54,526 nucleotides of DNA, from assembly GCA_026400075.1 (NCBI GenBank), contig JAPLPS010000074.1, forward strand, positions 1 through 54,526, written 5' to 3'. This document shows positions 24,662-36,817 of this stretch, one piece after another; the first letter of the stretch is position 1, and each line of letters starts with the position of its first letter. Position numbers and translations under genes: made by a program. The notes below the pieces were generated by a model, which worked only from the letters and a program-made list of their open reading frames with translations, made no database searches and was not told the origin of the DNA. Source of the stretch: Polaromonas sp. Lineage in GTDB: Bacteria; Pseudomonadota; Gammaproteobacteria; Burkholderiales; Burkholderiaceae_C.

Positions 24662-25617
24662 CGGGCGCCCATCCGATGACGCCGCTGTCGTCCTCTTTGA
24701 TGAATCCTGCTGCGATGAATCCTGCCAGCCTGAATCTGGATACGCGCCAGCGCGCCATGCTGCTGGAAATGGGCGTGCATGTCTGGCTGCCCGAAGCGCC
24801 GCTGGCCGAATTGCCGCCTGCGCGGGAGAGTTTTGCGGCGCAGGACGAGGCGGCCCGTGCCGCCGGGTTGCGGGCGCCTGCTCAGGCAATTCAAGCGCCG
24901 GTTTCGCCGCTGCCGCCGGTTTCCCGTCCGGCTGCGCAGCGGCCCGTGACCCCGACGCCAGCCGCCAGCGCGCCGGATGGCCGCCAGTCCGCCGGTTTGC
25001 CAGCCGCTCCGGCTTCCGGCGCTGGCGCTGCTTCCGCCCTTTCCGTGCGCCCCGAAACGCCGGGCGTTCAGCCCGCCGCCTGGCTGCTCGGCGAGGCCCA
25101 GCCGCTGTACGCCAAAACCGCCGCAACCCAGCCGGGCGCCGAAATTACCCAGAGCGCCCAGACCAGCGGCGGCGCCCGCTGGCTGGTGCTGGCCGAAACG
25201 CCGCCGACGGCGCTGCCGGACGGCGCGCTGGCTTCTTTTTCCGCGTTTGACGGCGACGCGGGCCAGCTGCTCGACAACATGCTGCGCGCCGCCCGGCTCC
25301 CGCATGCCGCGCTGGCGCTGCTGGCGCCGCTGGTGCGTCAGGGCGCGGGCGCCGTCACGCCGGAATTTTCCGCCGCGCTGGCCGCGCTGGTGGCGCAGAC
25401 GCAGCCCGACATCGTGCTCATCATGGGCCGACTGGCCGCGCTGGCCCTGCTGCCGACCGGCGAGCCGTTCGGCAAGCTGCGCGGCAAGGTTCATGCGCTG
25501 CACGGCGCCCGCGCCATCGTCACCTACGACGCGCCCTACCTGCTGCGCAAATCCGAAGACAAGGCCAAAGCCTGGGCCGACCTGTGCCTGGCGATGAGCC
25601 TGACAGAGGCACCGTAG
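24658..25617 (+). CDS. Degenerate family 4 uracil-DNA glycosylase-like protein
   Basis: 319 residues; the GTG start overlaps the rimI stop (GTGA). The N-terminal third is an Ala/Pro-rich linker. The C-terminal part aligns with family 4 UDGs (GDAGQLLDNMLRAARL, QPDIVLIMGRLAALALL, LRGKVHALHGARAIVTYDAPYLLR, KAWADLCLA). The active-site motif usually GEAPG reads LAETPP, the usual TYHPAYLLR reads TYDAPYLLR, and no iron-sulphur cysteines are present. It is probably not an active glycosylase. Confidence 0.8.
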   Translation: MTGAHPMTPLSSSLMNPAAMNPASLNLDTRQRAMLLEMGVHVWLPEAPLAELPPARESFAAQDEAARAAGLRAPAQAIQAPVSPLPPVSRPAAQRPVTPTPAASAPDGRQSAGLPAAPASGAGAASALSVRPETPGVQPAAWLLGEAQPLYAKTAATQPGAEITQSAQTSGGARWLVLAETPPTALPDGALASFSAFDGDAGQLLDNMLRAARLPHAALALLAPLVRQGAGAVTPEFSAALAALVAQTQPDIVLIMGRLAALALLPTGEPFGKLRGKVHALHGARAIVTYDAPYLLRKSEDKAKAWADLCLAMSLTEAP

Positions 25618-25650
25618 CCAGGCTGCGGCCGGACTTCTTACAATCGGCGC

Positions 25651-26478
25651 ATGACTTTTCTCGACATGCTGGGCGCCGCAGAGCGCCAAAACAACTCCAT
25701 GCTGTGCGTCGGCCTGGATCCTGAACCGGCCAAATTTCCCGGCCAATTGAACGGCGACGCCAGCAAAATCTACGATTTCTGCGCCGCCATCGTCGATGCG
25801 ACGGCTGATCTGGTCAGCGCCTTCAAGCCGCAAATCGCCTACTTCGCCGCGCACCGCGCCGAAGAGCAATTGGAACGCCTGATCGCCCACATGCGCCGAG
25901 CCGCGCCGCTGGTGCCGGTCATCCTGGACGCCAAGCGCGGCGACATCGGCAGCACCGCCGCCCAGTACGCGATTGAAGCCTTCGAGCGCTACGGCGCCGA
26001 CGCGGTCACGCTCTCGCCCTTCATGGGTTTTGACTCGGTCACGCCGTATTTGAAATACCACGGCAAGGGCGCTTTTCTGCTCTGCCGCACGTCGAACCCC
26101 GGCGGCGACGATTTTCAAAATCAGCGCCTGGCTTCGGTGGACGGCGAGCCGCTGCTGTACGAGCACATTGCCCGGCTGGCGCAAGGCCCGTGGAATTTGA
26201 ACGGCCAGTTGGGGCTGGTCGTTGGTGCGACCTACCCGGCGGAAATCGAGCGCGTGCGCGCCGTCGCGCCGACCGTGCCGCTCTTGATTCCTGGCGTCGG
26301 CGCGCAGGGCGGCGACGCGGTGGCGACGGTGAAGGCGGGCTGGCGTCCCGGCGCGCCCATCATCGTCAACTCGTCGCGGGCGATTCTGTACGCCTCGCAA
26401 GGGGCGGATTTTGCCGGTGCCGCGCGCCGCGAAGCCGTGAAGACCCGCGACGCGCTGCAGGCGGCGCGTCCGTCATAA
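25651..26478 (+). CDS. pyrF: Orotidine 5'-phosphate decarboxylase
   Basis: Last step of UMP synthesis. Type 2 PyrF of 275 residues with [12 protein letters not shown], the catalytic [15 protein letters not shown] and a C-terminal [10 protein letters not shown] / [13 protein letters not shown] phosphate site. ATG 25651. Follows the UDG-like gene on the same strand. Confidence 0.95.
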   Translation: MTFLDMLGAAERQNNSMLCVGLDPEPAKFPGQLNGDASKIYDFCAAIVDATADLVSAFKPQIAYFAAHRAEEQLERLIAHMRRAAPLVPVILDAKRGDIGSTAAQYAIEAFERYGADAVTLSPFMGFDSVTPYLKYHGKGAFLLCRTSNPGGDDFQNQRLASVDGEPLLYEHIARLAQGPWNLNGQLGLVVGATYPAEIERVRAVAPTVPLLIPGVGAQGGDAVATVKAGWRPGAPIIVNSSRAILYASQGADFAGAARREAVKTRDALQAARPS

Positions 26479-26647
26479 AACCCGCCAGCTGCTTGACGCT
26501 CAGCGCGCTGGCCGGCATTCCACATACGGCCGCTGACTGCTGAGCCGATTCATTTTTGCCCAAAAAATACATGGTGATGCATGTATATCGCGCACTGCTA
26601 CATGGGCAATCTGATAGGCTTGAGTTTTTATTTTTGAAAGTTTCACC

Positions 26648-26962
26648 ATGCTGAACTGCGGCCTCGAATCCCAAGAAAAACTCGTCTCGAATATCAAGGG
26701 CGTGATCTCTGATGCAGAAGAAGTGCTTTCGGCCACGGCCGGGCAGGCGGGCGACAAAATCGCCGACCTGCGCACCCGCGCCCAGATCCGCCTGAGCGAC
26801 GCCAAAGAGCGCCTGGCCGATGCTGAATCCGTACTCAGGGACAAAACCCGTGCCGCCGCCCAGGCCACCGATGACTACGTGCATGAGTCGCCCTGGACGG
26901 CCATCGGCATCGCCGCTGGCGTGGGCGTGCTGGTCGGTCTGCTCGCCGGGCGCCGTTATTGA
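26648..26962 (+). CDS. DUF883 family membrane-anchored protein (YqjD/ElaB type)
   Basis: 104 residues: a long amphipathic helix with DAEEVLSATAGQAGDKIADLRTRAQIRLSDAKERLADAESVLRD, then ESPWTAIGIAAGVGVLVGLLAGRRY, the C-terminal membrane anchor ending RR. YqjD/ElaB proteins bind ribosomes at the inner membrane in stationary phase in E. coli. No operon partner seen. Confidence 0.9.
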   Translation: MLNCGLESQEKLVSNIKGVISDAEEVLSATAGQAGDKIADLRTRAQIRLSDAKERLADAESVLRDKTRAAAQATDDYVHESPWTAIGIAAGVGVLVGLLAGRRY

Positions 26963-27429
26963 CCTTTGCGTTGATTTTCTGGCCGGTCTGCCGCGTCGGC
27001 GGGCCTTAAAGTGATTTCCGGCAACGCGCGCAACGGCGGAATTCGCGCCACCTTCCATTGCGCCAGATTGCTGGCCCGATGGGCCTCCCGCGCCATCAGT
27101 TCGCCCAGTCGCCACGGGTAGCTCGGCGCCACCTGAAATCTCCACTTGCAGGGCGTCGGCGCTATCGCTGCGCGTGGCGATTTGGCCCAGCTGCCAGGAT
27201 TTTTTAGCGCCTTCTTCGCGTAATATGCTTTCCACCTGCTTGGATGTCAGTGTGCGCGAGACCACATTGTTCAAGGCGCGCAGCGCGGGAAAACCTGCAG
27301 CGCCTGGATCAAGATCTGGGCGCGCTGATCGCGCTGCTCAAGGTGGGTTGAGCAGGCTGGTGGTATTCCGCTGGGGAGTCCAGCCGGGGCGGCGGGGCGT
27401 AGCCGTTCACAGGAGCGGCGCGAGCACTA
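26963..27429. other. Gene-poor stretch with decayed coding fragments
   Basis: No intact gene recognised. On the minus strand a frame reading SRTLTSKQVESILREEG from about 27260 leftward appears to continue after a frame change as YPWRLGELMAREAHR, suggesting a frameshifted gene; I do not recognise its family. On the plus strand NLQRLDQDLGALIALLKVG ends at about 27350 and looks like the tail of another gene. Both are probably relics between the DUF883 gene and the original end of uvrA. Confidence 0.35.
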
Positions 27430-27462
27430 CAGCAGCCGCGCCAGATACCGCCCCGTAAAACT
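27430..27462 (-). repeat. 33-bp direct repeat, left copy (relic of uvrA 3' end)
   Basis: CAGCAGCCGCGCCAGATACC and the following 13 bases are identical to 29291-29323, which lies inside the 3' end of uvrA. On the minus strand the copy reads ...YLARLL then TAG, a truncated uvrA C-terminus. The two copies enclose exactly the DUF4276 and AAA ATPase genes, like attachment-site or target duplications. Confidence 0.85.
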
Positions 27463-28142
27463 TAAGATGGGCTTGCCAAACCTCTCAAAGCATCCATCCA
27501 GGTTTTAAAGTGCCTGCATTCTCTTTCGATGACTTCCAGTGAAATTCGCTCGGCAGCCCTTGGGCCATGCGTGGTCTTTTTGTACTTTGGATGCAGCAAG
27601 CCTTCTAGCCGCCGGGACGGTGCCGTGGCGTAGCCGTCGTTGATATGTTCAGGCGTATCGGCTGAGGCACGCATGGTTGTTAGAGCGTTGAGGCTCTTGC
27701 CCCAGGTCGGCTCCACGGCGCTCAAGGCCTGCACATCGGAGAACAGCAAGCCCTCAAATTCGTAAGGCTGAATATGCGGAACAAAGCGTTCAGGCCGACA
27801 TTGAACCTGTGCCACGATGGCCGCATTCAGCGCCCGCTGGAGACAGGCAACGCGGGCGTAAACGTCCCGCTGCTTCTTCGCTTCTTCAAAGGCAGGGAAA
27901 TCCTTGTCCAGCGCGTACAGGTCTAAAAAGGTGCTCAGCACCGCATTCGGGTGTTGCCTCAGCGTGTTTCTGGCGTTGAATTTCAAGCGGTCAAATGTGA
28001 CCGCTCCGCCTTTGGTGGTCTGCGAGGTGTTCAAGGTTTGCGGCTTCACAAATACCTGCAAATGACGCAGTGCGGGTGCCACCACTTGCTTGATGAACTT
28101 TTCTTCGGTCTGCCCTTCGGCGAAGACGATGACTTCCACCAT
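27462..28142 (-). CDS. DUF4276 family protein (TOPRIM-like), partner of the AAA ATPase
   Basis: 226 residues. The N-terminal VEVIVFAEGQTEEKFI carries the acidic EGxTE motif of TOPRIM-like nuclease folds; an acidic STFLDLYALDKDFP follows, and YEFEGLLFSDVQAL is typical of DUF4276. It starts 1 nt beyond the stop of the ATPase gene, so they form one operon. The pair resembles two-gene ATPase plus TOPRIM defence systems such as PARIS, with this protein as candidate effector nuclease. The function is inferred. Confidence 0.8.
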   Translation of the reverse strand: MVEVIVFAEGQTEEKFIKQVVAPALRHLQVFVKPQTLNTSQTTKGGAVTFDRLKFNARNTLRQHPNAVLSTFLDLYALDKDFPAFEEAKKQRDVYARVACLQRALNAAIVAQVQCRPERFVPHIQPYEFEGLLFSDVQALSAVEPTWGKSLNALTTMRASADTPEHINDGYATAPSRRLEGLLHPKYKKTTHGPRAAERISLEVIERECRHFKTWMDALRGLASPS

Positions 28143-28143
28143 G

Positions 28144-29226
28144 TCATGGTCTCCCGCCGAGAATGTTGCGTTTCCATATTTCGCCCATCGAATACTCTTG
28201 CAGCCAGCCCGACAGTTCCTCTTCGGTGTAGCGCCGAAATGTTGAAGCCCCATCTTCCTGGTCAACCACCACCACGTCTTGCGGTGACAACTCATTCACC
28301 AGCTCGACGGACTGGGTGGAGACAATCAGTTGCCTGTCTTCGGCCACCTGTTTGAAGATGTCCACCAGCACGGTGATGGCGTAGGGATGCAGGCCGAGTT
28401 CGGGTTCGTCAATCAGGATGGTGTCTGGCAGCAGTGACACCGGTTGCAACAGCAAAGTGGCCAGGCAAATGAAGCGCAGGCTGCCGTCCGACAGCATGTG
28501 CGCCTTGAACGGGGTATCTGGCTTGCCTTTTTGCCGCCATTCCAGTTCCACATACTCCGGGTCGCCGGGTCTATGCACAAAGTCATCGAAAAAGGGCATG
28601 ACCAGCCGGATGGTTTCGATGATGCGCTGGTATTCCGCAGCGTGCTTTTCTTGGAGCATGCGCAGATAGGCGGCCAGATTGGCGGCGTCGGGTTTTAGCC
28701 GCAGGTTGTCATTGGCTGCATGGCGCTGCTTGACTTTGGCGGTCTCGCTGGTGTCGTGGAAGTGATAAACGCGCCAGTTGCTGACTGATCCACGGACATA
28801 ATGTGAGTATCTGTCTTTTGCATCTTTCAACTTTGATTCGGTATGGCCTATTCCCAATGTTGAACTTGACGCAGTTTTGTAAAAAACCCCTCCGAACCAG
28901 CTTTGTTCAAGTTCAAAAACTAAACGGTTATCTGAAGTGGGCACTAAATCAAACTTGTATCCATTCGCTGAAAAATAGAACTCAGCATGCAGTCGCTCAC
29001 TCGTGCCTCGCCCAAAGTGCAGAAGCGCATCCGGCCCGCCCTGCTTTTGTACGTAGAGTTGTAATTGCTGCTCGTACATTTCATTAAGCAGGCGAAACAG
29101 ATTGATGAAGTTACTTTTGCCCGCCCCGTTGGCGCCGACCAGTACGTTCAGGGAGTTGAGCGGGAAATTTTTTAGTTCGCGGATGGACTTGTAGCCAGAT
29201 ACTGTCAGTGACTTAACCCTGGACAT
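28144..29226 (-). CDS. AAA ATPase (OLD/RecF-like, AAA_21 type)
   Basis: 360 residues of the SMC/ABC-like ATPase group. Walker A is VGANGAGKSNFINLFRLL, preceded by SLTVSGYKSIRELKNFPL; the signature-like HMLSDGSLRFICLATLLL and Walker B DTILIDEPELGLHPYAI follow, then LIVSTQSVELVNEL. ATG 29226 has AAAGGAG at 6-nt spacing. It lies 55 nt downstream of uvrA on the same strand with little room for a promoter, so it may be read through from uvrA. It is paired with DUF4276. Confidence 0.88.
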   Translation of the reverse strand: MSRVKSLTVSGYKSIRELKNFPLNSLNVLVGANGAGKSNFINLFRLLNEMYEQQLQLYVQKQGGPDALLHFGRGTSERLHAEFYFSANGYKFDLVPTSDNRLVFELEQSWFGGVFYKTASSSTLGIGHTESKLKDAKDRYSHYVRGSVSNWRVYHFHDTSETAKVKQRHAANDNLRLKPDAANLAAYLRMLQEKHAAEYQRIIETIRLVMPFFDDFVHRPGDPEYVELEWRQKGKPDTPFKAHMLSDGSLRFICLATLLLQPVSLLPDTILIDEPELGLHPYAITVLVDIFKQVAEDRQLIVSTQSVELVNELSPQDVVVVDQEDGASTFRRYTEEELSGWLQEYSMGEIWKRNILGGRP

Positions 29227-29281
29227 CACAAGCTCCTTTGAAATTCAAAACGACTGTACAGGAAATGGACGAATTCATAGT

Positions 29282-32413
<3,132 letters not shown>

Positions 32414-32610
32414 TGTGGGATACGGCGTTGCAAACTTTCCATCATAGACCTGCCGGGCGCGCCGCGCTGCCGGTTCTGGTACTTTCAAGCACAATACGGG
32501 GCTACGCACCAGCCGGTGCGGGCGGTCTGGGCGCATGCTTGAGTCCGCCCTTGAGCCCGTCTGGCCACGGCTGTCGGCCTTGTGTATTTCCCTTGAGAGA
32601 CTGTCTGACT

Positions 32611-33828
32611 GTGTCTTCTGTTTCCGCTGCCCCCTCATTTCCGATGACCGCCACCGAGCGGCGCGCCAGCTTTTCGCTGGCCTCGATTTTTGCCCTGCGC
32701 ATGCTCGGGCTGTTTCTGGTGCTGCCGGTGTTTGCGCTGGAAGCGGCGCGCTACCCCGGCGGCGATGATCCGGCGCGAGTCGGCCTGGCGATGGGCATTT
32801 ACGGCTTGACGCAGGCTTTTCTGCAGATTCCGTTCGGGCTGGCCTCGGACTGGTGGGGGCGCAAGCCGGTCATCGTGGCCGGGCTGGTGATGTTTGCGCT
32901 GGGCAGTTTCGTTTCGGCCTGGGCGCCGGATTTGCACTGGCTGATCGCCGGGCGCGCCATTCAGGGCGCGGGCGCGATTTCTGCCGCCGTCACGGCGCTG
33001 CTGGCCGACACCACCCGCGACGAAGTCCGCACCAAAGCGATGGCGCTGATTGGCGGCAGCATTGCGCTGATGTTTGCGCTGTCGCTGGTGGTTTCGCCCT
33101 GGCTGGCGGGTCACATCGGGCTGCACGGGCTGTTTGCGCTGACCGGGGGTTTGGCGCTGACCGGCATTGCCATCGTGCTGTGGTGGGTGCCCGCTGAACC
33201 GAAAATTCATGCCAGCGCCGAGCGTGGCAGTGTGCTCGAAGTGCTGAAGGAGCCGGCGCTGCTGCGGCTCAATTTTGGCGTCTTTGTGCTGCACGCGGTG
33301 CAACTGGCGATGTGGGTCGCGCTGCCCGCGCTGCTGGTGGCCGCCGGGCTGGAAAAATCGCGCCACTGGGAGGTTTATCTGCCCGCCGTGCTGGCGTCCT
33401 TTCTGGTGATGGGCATGACGCTGTTTCCGCTGGAAAAGCGCGGCTACTTGCGCGCGGTGTTTCTCAGCGCCGTGGGGCTGATTTTTCTGGTGCAAATCGG
33501 CTTGCTGTGGACGGTCTGGTCTTCGGGCGCGGGCGCGCCGGGCCTGGGTTGGCTGGCGGCGCTGTTGGTGCTGTTTTTCTGCGGTTTTAATGTGCTGGAA
33601 GCGAGTCAGCCGAGTCTGGCGTCGCGGGTGGCACCGGCGCATGCGCGGGGCGCCGCGCTGGGGGTTTACAACACGCTGCAGTCGCTGGGCTTTTTTGCCG
33701 GTGGCGCCGTCGGCGGCTGGCTGACCAAGGCGCATGGCCCGCAGGGCTTGTTCATGGCCTGCGGCGCACTGATGCTGCTGTGGCTGGGCGTGGCCTGGCC
33801 GATGAAAGCGCCGGGCCGCCCGGCGTGA
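32611..33828 (+). CDS. MFS transporter (YajR-like group)
   Basis: About 405 residues with 12 predicted membrane helices. The N-terminus [29 protein letters not shown] and the MFS loop [17 protein letters not shown] (motif A) resemble the YajR-like family commonly placed between uvrA and ssb in Burkholderiales. Substrate unknown. The start may be GTG 32611 (weak GAGAG upstream) or ATG 32644; the longer open frame overlaps the uvrA 5' region and is not supported. Confidence 0.88.
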   Translation: MSSVSAAPSFPMTATERRASFSLASIFALRMLGLFLVLPVFALEAARYPGGDDPARVGLAMGIYGLTQAFLQIPFGLASDWWGRKPVIVAGLVMFALGSFVSAWAPDLHWLIAGRAIQGAGAISAAVTALLADTTRDEVRTKAMALIGGSIALMFALSLVVSPWLAGHIGLHGLFALTGGLALTGIAIVLWWVPAEPKIHASAERGSVLEVLKEPALLRLNFGVFVLHAVQLAMWVALPALLVAAGLEKSRHWEVYLPAVLASFLVMGMTLFPLEKRGYLRAVFLSAVGLIFLVQIGLLWTVWSSGAGAPGLGWLAALLVLFFCGFNVLEASQPSLASRVAPAHARGAALGVYNTLQSLGFFAGGAVGGWLTKAHGPQGLFMACGALMLLWLGVAWPMKAPGRPA

Positions 33829-33929
33829 ATTTCTGTGGCCGAGGCTGACCCGCAGTGCTGCCCGGCCAGTTAAACTCCGGGCCAGCACTTCGGGGATTTC
33901 GCTCCGGGGAATTTTGAAAGAAGAGCACT

Positions 33930-34478
33930 ATGGCATCGGTCAACAAAGTCATCATCGTCGGCAATCTGGGTAAAGACCCGGAAATGCGCGCCTTTCCCAG
34001 CGGCGATCAGGTCGCCAACGTCACCATCGCCACCACCGACCGGTGGAAGGACAAGCAGACCGGCGAGATGAAGGAAGCCACCGAATGGCACCGCGTGGTG
34101 TTCAACGGCCGTCTGGCGGAAATCGTCGGCCAGTACCTGCGCAAAGGCTCGCAGGTCTATGTCGAAGGCAGCCTGCGCACGCGCAAGTGGACCGACCAGA
34201 GCGGCGCCGAAAAATACACCACCGAAATCCGCGCCGACCAGATGCAAATGCTGGGCAGCCGCCAGGGCATGGGCGCGCCCGGCCCGGCCGCCGGTGAAGG
34301 CAGCTATGGCGGCGGCTACGAGCAGCAGCCCCAGCAGTCGCAGCAGCCGCGCCAGTACGCAGCGCCTGCCGCCGCCCGTCCCGCTGCGCCCGCTCCGGCA
34401 CCGCGCCCCGCACCAGCGCCCGCACAGCCCCGGGCTTCGAGCGGTTTTGACGACATGGATGACGACATTCCGTTTTGA
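33930..34478 (+). CDS. ssb: Single-stranded DNA-binding protein
   Basis: 182 residues. OB-fold [39 protein letters not shown]...[14 protein letters not shown], then a Gln/Pro/Ala-rich linker and the acidic tip [10 protein letters not shown] that recruits partner proteins. Complete, followed by a strong terminator. Confidence 0.97.
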   Translation: MASVNKVIIVGNLGKDPEMRAFPSGDQVANVTIATTDRWKDKQTGEMKEATEWHRVVFNGRLAEIVGQYLRKGSQVYVEGSLRTRKWTDQSGAEKYTTEIRADQMQMLGSRQGMGAPGPAAGEGSYGGGYEQQPQQSQQPRQYAAPAAARPAAPAPAPRPAPAPAQPRASSGFDDMDDDIPF

Positions 34479-34534
34479 TTTGCCGCAGTCAGTCGCTGGG
34501 CAGTCGCTGACGCTCCAACGACTGACGCACAAAC

Positions 34535-34570
34535 AAAACCCCGGCCAGCCCATCGCTGCCGGGGTTTTTT
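34535..34570 (+). terminator. Terminator after ssb
   Basis: AAAACCCCGGC / GCCGGGGTTTT stem with a 12-nt loop and a run of seven or more Ts, between convergent ssb and mnmA. Confidence 0.85.
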
Positions 34571-34590
34571 TCTGCCTGGCTCAGCCCGCT

Positions 34591-35760
34591 TCAGGCGCCG
34601 GGCTGGTTCTGCACATTGCTGGCCGCAATCACGCCGCCGCCCAGGCAGACTTCGCCTTGATACAGCACCGCCGACTGGCCGGGCGTGACCGCCCATTGCG
34701 CCTCTGAAAAAATCAATTCGCAGCCGCCCGCCGTGGCGCTGGCCAGTTCGCAGGCGGCGTCGGCCTGGCGGTAGCGGGCTTTGGCGGCCATGCTGCCCAG
34801 CGCGGGCGCGTGGCCCGCGACCCAGCTGCAGTCCTGCGCGCTCAATTGGGTCGATTGCAGCCACGGATGATCGTGGCCCTGCACCACCCACAGCGTGTTG
34901 GTATCGAGGTCTTTGCGCGCGACAAACCACGGCTCATGCTCGCCGACGCCGCGCTGGCCGCGTGCCTGCGCCGCTTTCAGATCCGCCCCCTTGGCCTTGA
35001 CGCCGCCAATGCCCAAGCCCTGGCGCTGGCCCAGCGTGTAAAAGGACAGGCCGACATGCTCGCCCAGAATCCGGCCTCTGTCGTTCTTGATCGGCCCCGG
35101 CGCCTTGGCGATGTAGCGGTTTAAAAAGTCGCGGAAAGGCCGCTCGCCGATAAAGCAGATGCCGGTGGAGTCTTTTTTCTTCGCGTTCGGCAGGCCGATG
35201 TCGTCGGCAATGCGGCGCACTTCGGTTTTGTGCAACTCGCCGACCGGGAACAGCGTTTTCGACAGCTGCGCCTGGTTGAGCCGGTGCAGGAAATAACTCT
35301 GGTCTTTGGCCGGGTCCAGTCCCTTGAGCAACTCATGCAGGCCGGTTGCGTCGTTTTGGCGCACTCTGGCGTAATGGCCGGTGGCGATTTTCTCGGCGCC
35401 CAGGCGTATCGCGTGGTCTAAAAACGCCTTGAATTTGATCTCGGCGTTGCACAAAATATCCGGGTTCGGCGTGCGCCCGGCCTGGTATTCGCGCAGGAAC
35501 TCGGCGAAGACGCGGTCTTTGTAATTGGCGGCGAAGTTGACGTGCTCAATCTCGATGCCGATCACGTCGGCCACCGCCGCCGCATCGACAAAGTCGATGT
35601 TTGACGAGCAGAACTCGCTGTCGTCATCGTCTTCCCAGTTTTTCATGAAGATGCCGATGACCTCGTGGCCCTGTTGCTTGAGCAGGTAAGCCGTGACGGC
35701 CGAATCGACGCCACCGCTCAAACCCACCACGATCCGTTGCTTGCTGTGTTGCTTGTCCAT
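34591..35760 (-). CDS. mnmA: tRNA-specific 2-thiouridylase
   Basis: Thiolates U34 of Lys, Glu and Gln tRNAs. PP-loop [33 protein letters not shown], catalytic cysteines in [12 protein letters not shown] and [12 protein letters not shown], and the C-terminal [26 protein letters not shown]. 389 residues. Start at 35760 (MDKQHSKQR); the open frame upstream is not conserved. Its usual upstream neighbour, a NUDIX gene, is about 9.8 kb away here. Confidence 0.95.
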   Translation of the reverse strand: MDKQHSKQRIVVGLSGGVDSAVTAYLLKQQGHEVIGIFMKNWEDDDDSEFCSSNIDFVDAAAVADVIGIEIEHVNFAANYKDRVFAEFLREYQAGRTPNPDILCNAEIKFKAFLDHAIRLGAEKIATGHYARVRQNDATGLHELLKGLDPAKDQSYFLHRLNQAQLSKTLFPVGELHKTEVRRIADDIGLPNAKKKDSTGICFIGERPFRDFLNRYIAKAPGPIKNDRGRILGEHVGLSFYTLGQRQGLGIGGVKAKGADLKAAQARGQRGVGEHEPWFVARKDLDTNTLWVVQGHDHPWLQSTQLSAQDCSWVAGHAPALGSMAAKARYRQADAACELASATAGGCELIFSEAQWAVTPGQSAVLYQGEVCLGGGVIAASNVQNQPGA

Positions 35761-35857
35761 AGGGGTGCGATTATCCCGCGATGACCCGTTGGCGTTTTTG
35801 ATCAACAACACAGTCAGGGTGTTTGAATCTCTCGGCACCGGGCCAGCTGGAAGCCTC

Positions 35858-36817
35858 TCAGACCGGAACGAACAGCCCTTGCGGATCAAGGCTCAACGGA
35901 ATAGGGTCCATGATTTTCCCGATAAATTTTCCATTTTCATCGTCATGCAGAAACGCCATCAGCGCCAGGCCCTCGCCCGTATCGACGATCTTGCCCGCGT
36001 AGCGTTGCGCTGGCAAACGCCCTGTCAGGAACGGACCGGGCGCCACCCGCCAGGGGCCGAGGTGATGGTCGGCCACCAGGTAATGCACCCCGGTGACCGG
36101 CGTGCCGGGGTAGCTGGCGGCATAGCCTTTTGACCAGTGGTTCGCTGCGTTGCAGAACACGCAGTACCAGCGCTCCCCGACCTGAAACACCTGCGGAACT
36201 TCCAGCTGGCCAAAGTCACCCTGGAATACCGGTGCCTGCTGCGTCCAATGCACCAGGTCGCTGGAGCGCGCCAGACCGATGGCACCGCCAGCGTTGGCTT
36301 CCGTCACACCGGCAACGCGCGCCGTGAAGTACATCAGCCATCCGTCGCCCTCCGGGTCGCGCATGACCCAGGGGTCGCGCATGGCACGGTCATGCCAGTG
36401 GCCGGGGGCGTATTCCTCGTAATGCTTCACATCCAGGTCCAGCGCCAGGCCGTTTCCGACGCGTGCCCAATGGTGCATGTCGGTGCTGGTGGCGTGGCCG
36501 ATGCGCTGCTTCAGGCCATCTTCGGCGCGGCAGGTGCCGGTGTAGAACAGGTGCCAGAGCTTGGCGTCATCCTGCACGACTGACCCCGTCCAGGTCGTGT
36601 AGTCATCCCAGGCGGGGCTGGCCTGCGGCCGCAGGCTGGTGCCCAGCAGCTCCCAGTTGACCAGGTCGCGGCTGGTGGCGTGGCCCTGGCTGACGTTCCA
36701 GTGACGCAGATCCGGATTGCCCAGTGATTTGTCCGCCTGCAAAAAGTAGATGTGCCACAGGCCATCCGATTGCGTCAGCCAGAAGTCCCAAACCCATTGA
36801 TTGTGAAGACTCAGCAT
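35858..36817 (-). CDS. GH32/GH43-superfamily beta-propeller glycoside hydrolase
   Basis: 319 residues with five-bladed propeller features: [21 protein letters not shown] (in place of GH32's WMNDPNG), [35 protein letters not shown] (RDP motif) and [16 protein letters not shown] (Glu acid/base region). Closest in layout to GH32/GH68 enzymes that act on fructosides; substrate not certain. No signal peptide, so it should act in the cytoplasm on imported sugar. It overlaps the lacI-type gene by 7 nt and is probably cotranscribed with it. Confidence 0.75.
   Translation of the reverse strand: MLSLHNQWVWDFWLTQSDGLWHIYFLQADKSLGNPDLRHWNVSQGHATSRDLVNWELLGTSLRPQASPAWDDYTTWTGSVVQDDAKLWHLFYTGTCRAEDGLKQRIGHATSTDMHHWARVGNGLALDLDVKHYEEYAPGHWHDRAMRDPWVMRDPEGDGWLMYFTARVAGVTEANAGGAIGLARSSDLVHWTQQAPVFQGDFGQLEVPQVFQVGERWYCVFCNAANHWSKGYAASYPGTPVTGVHYLVADHHLGPWRVAPGPFLTGRLPAQRYAGKIVDTGEGLALMAFLHDDENGKFIGKIMDPIPLSLDPQGLFVPV

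Noticed and set aside
24592-26400. 602-codon minus-strand ORF across rimI, the UDG-like gene and pyrF
   Set aside because: Shadow of high-GC coding sequence; composition is Arg/Gly/Gln-rich with no known motif, and three well-supported genes lie on the other strand.
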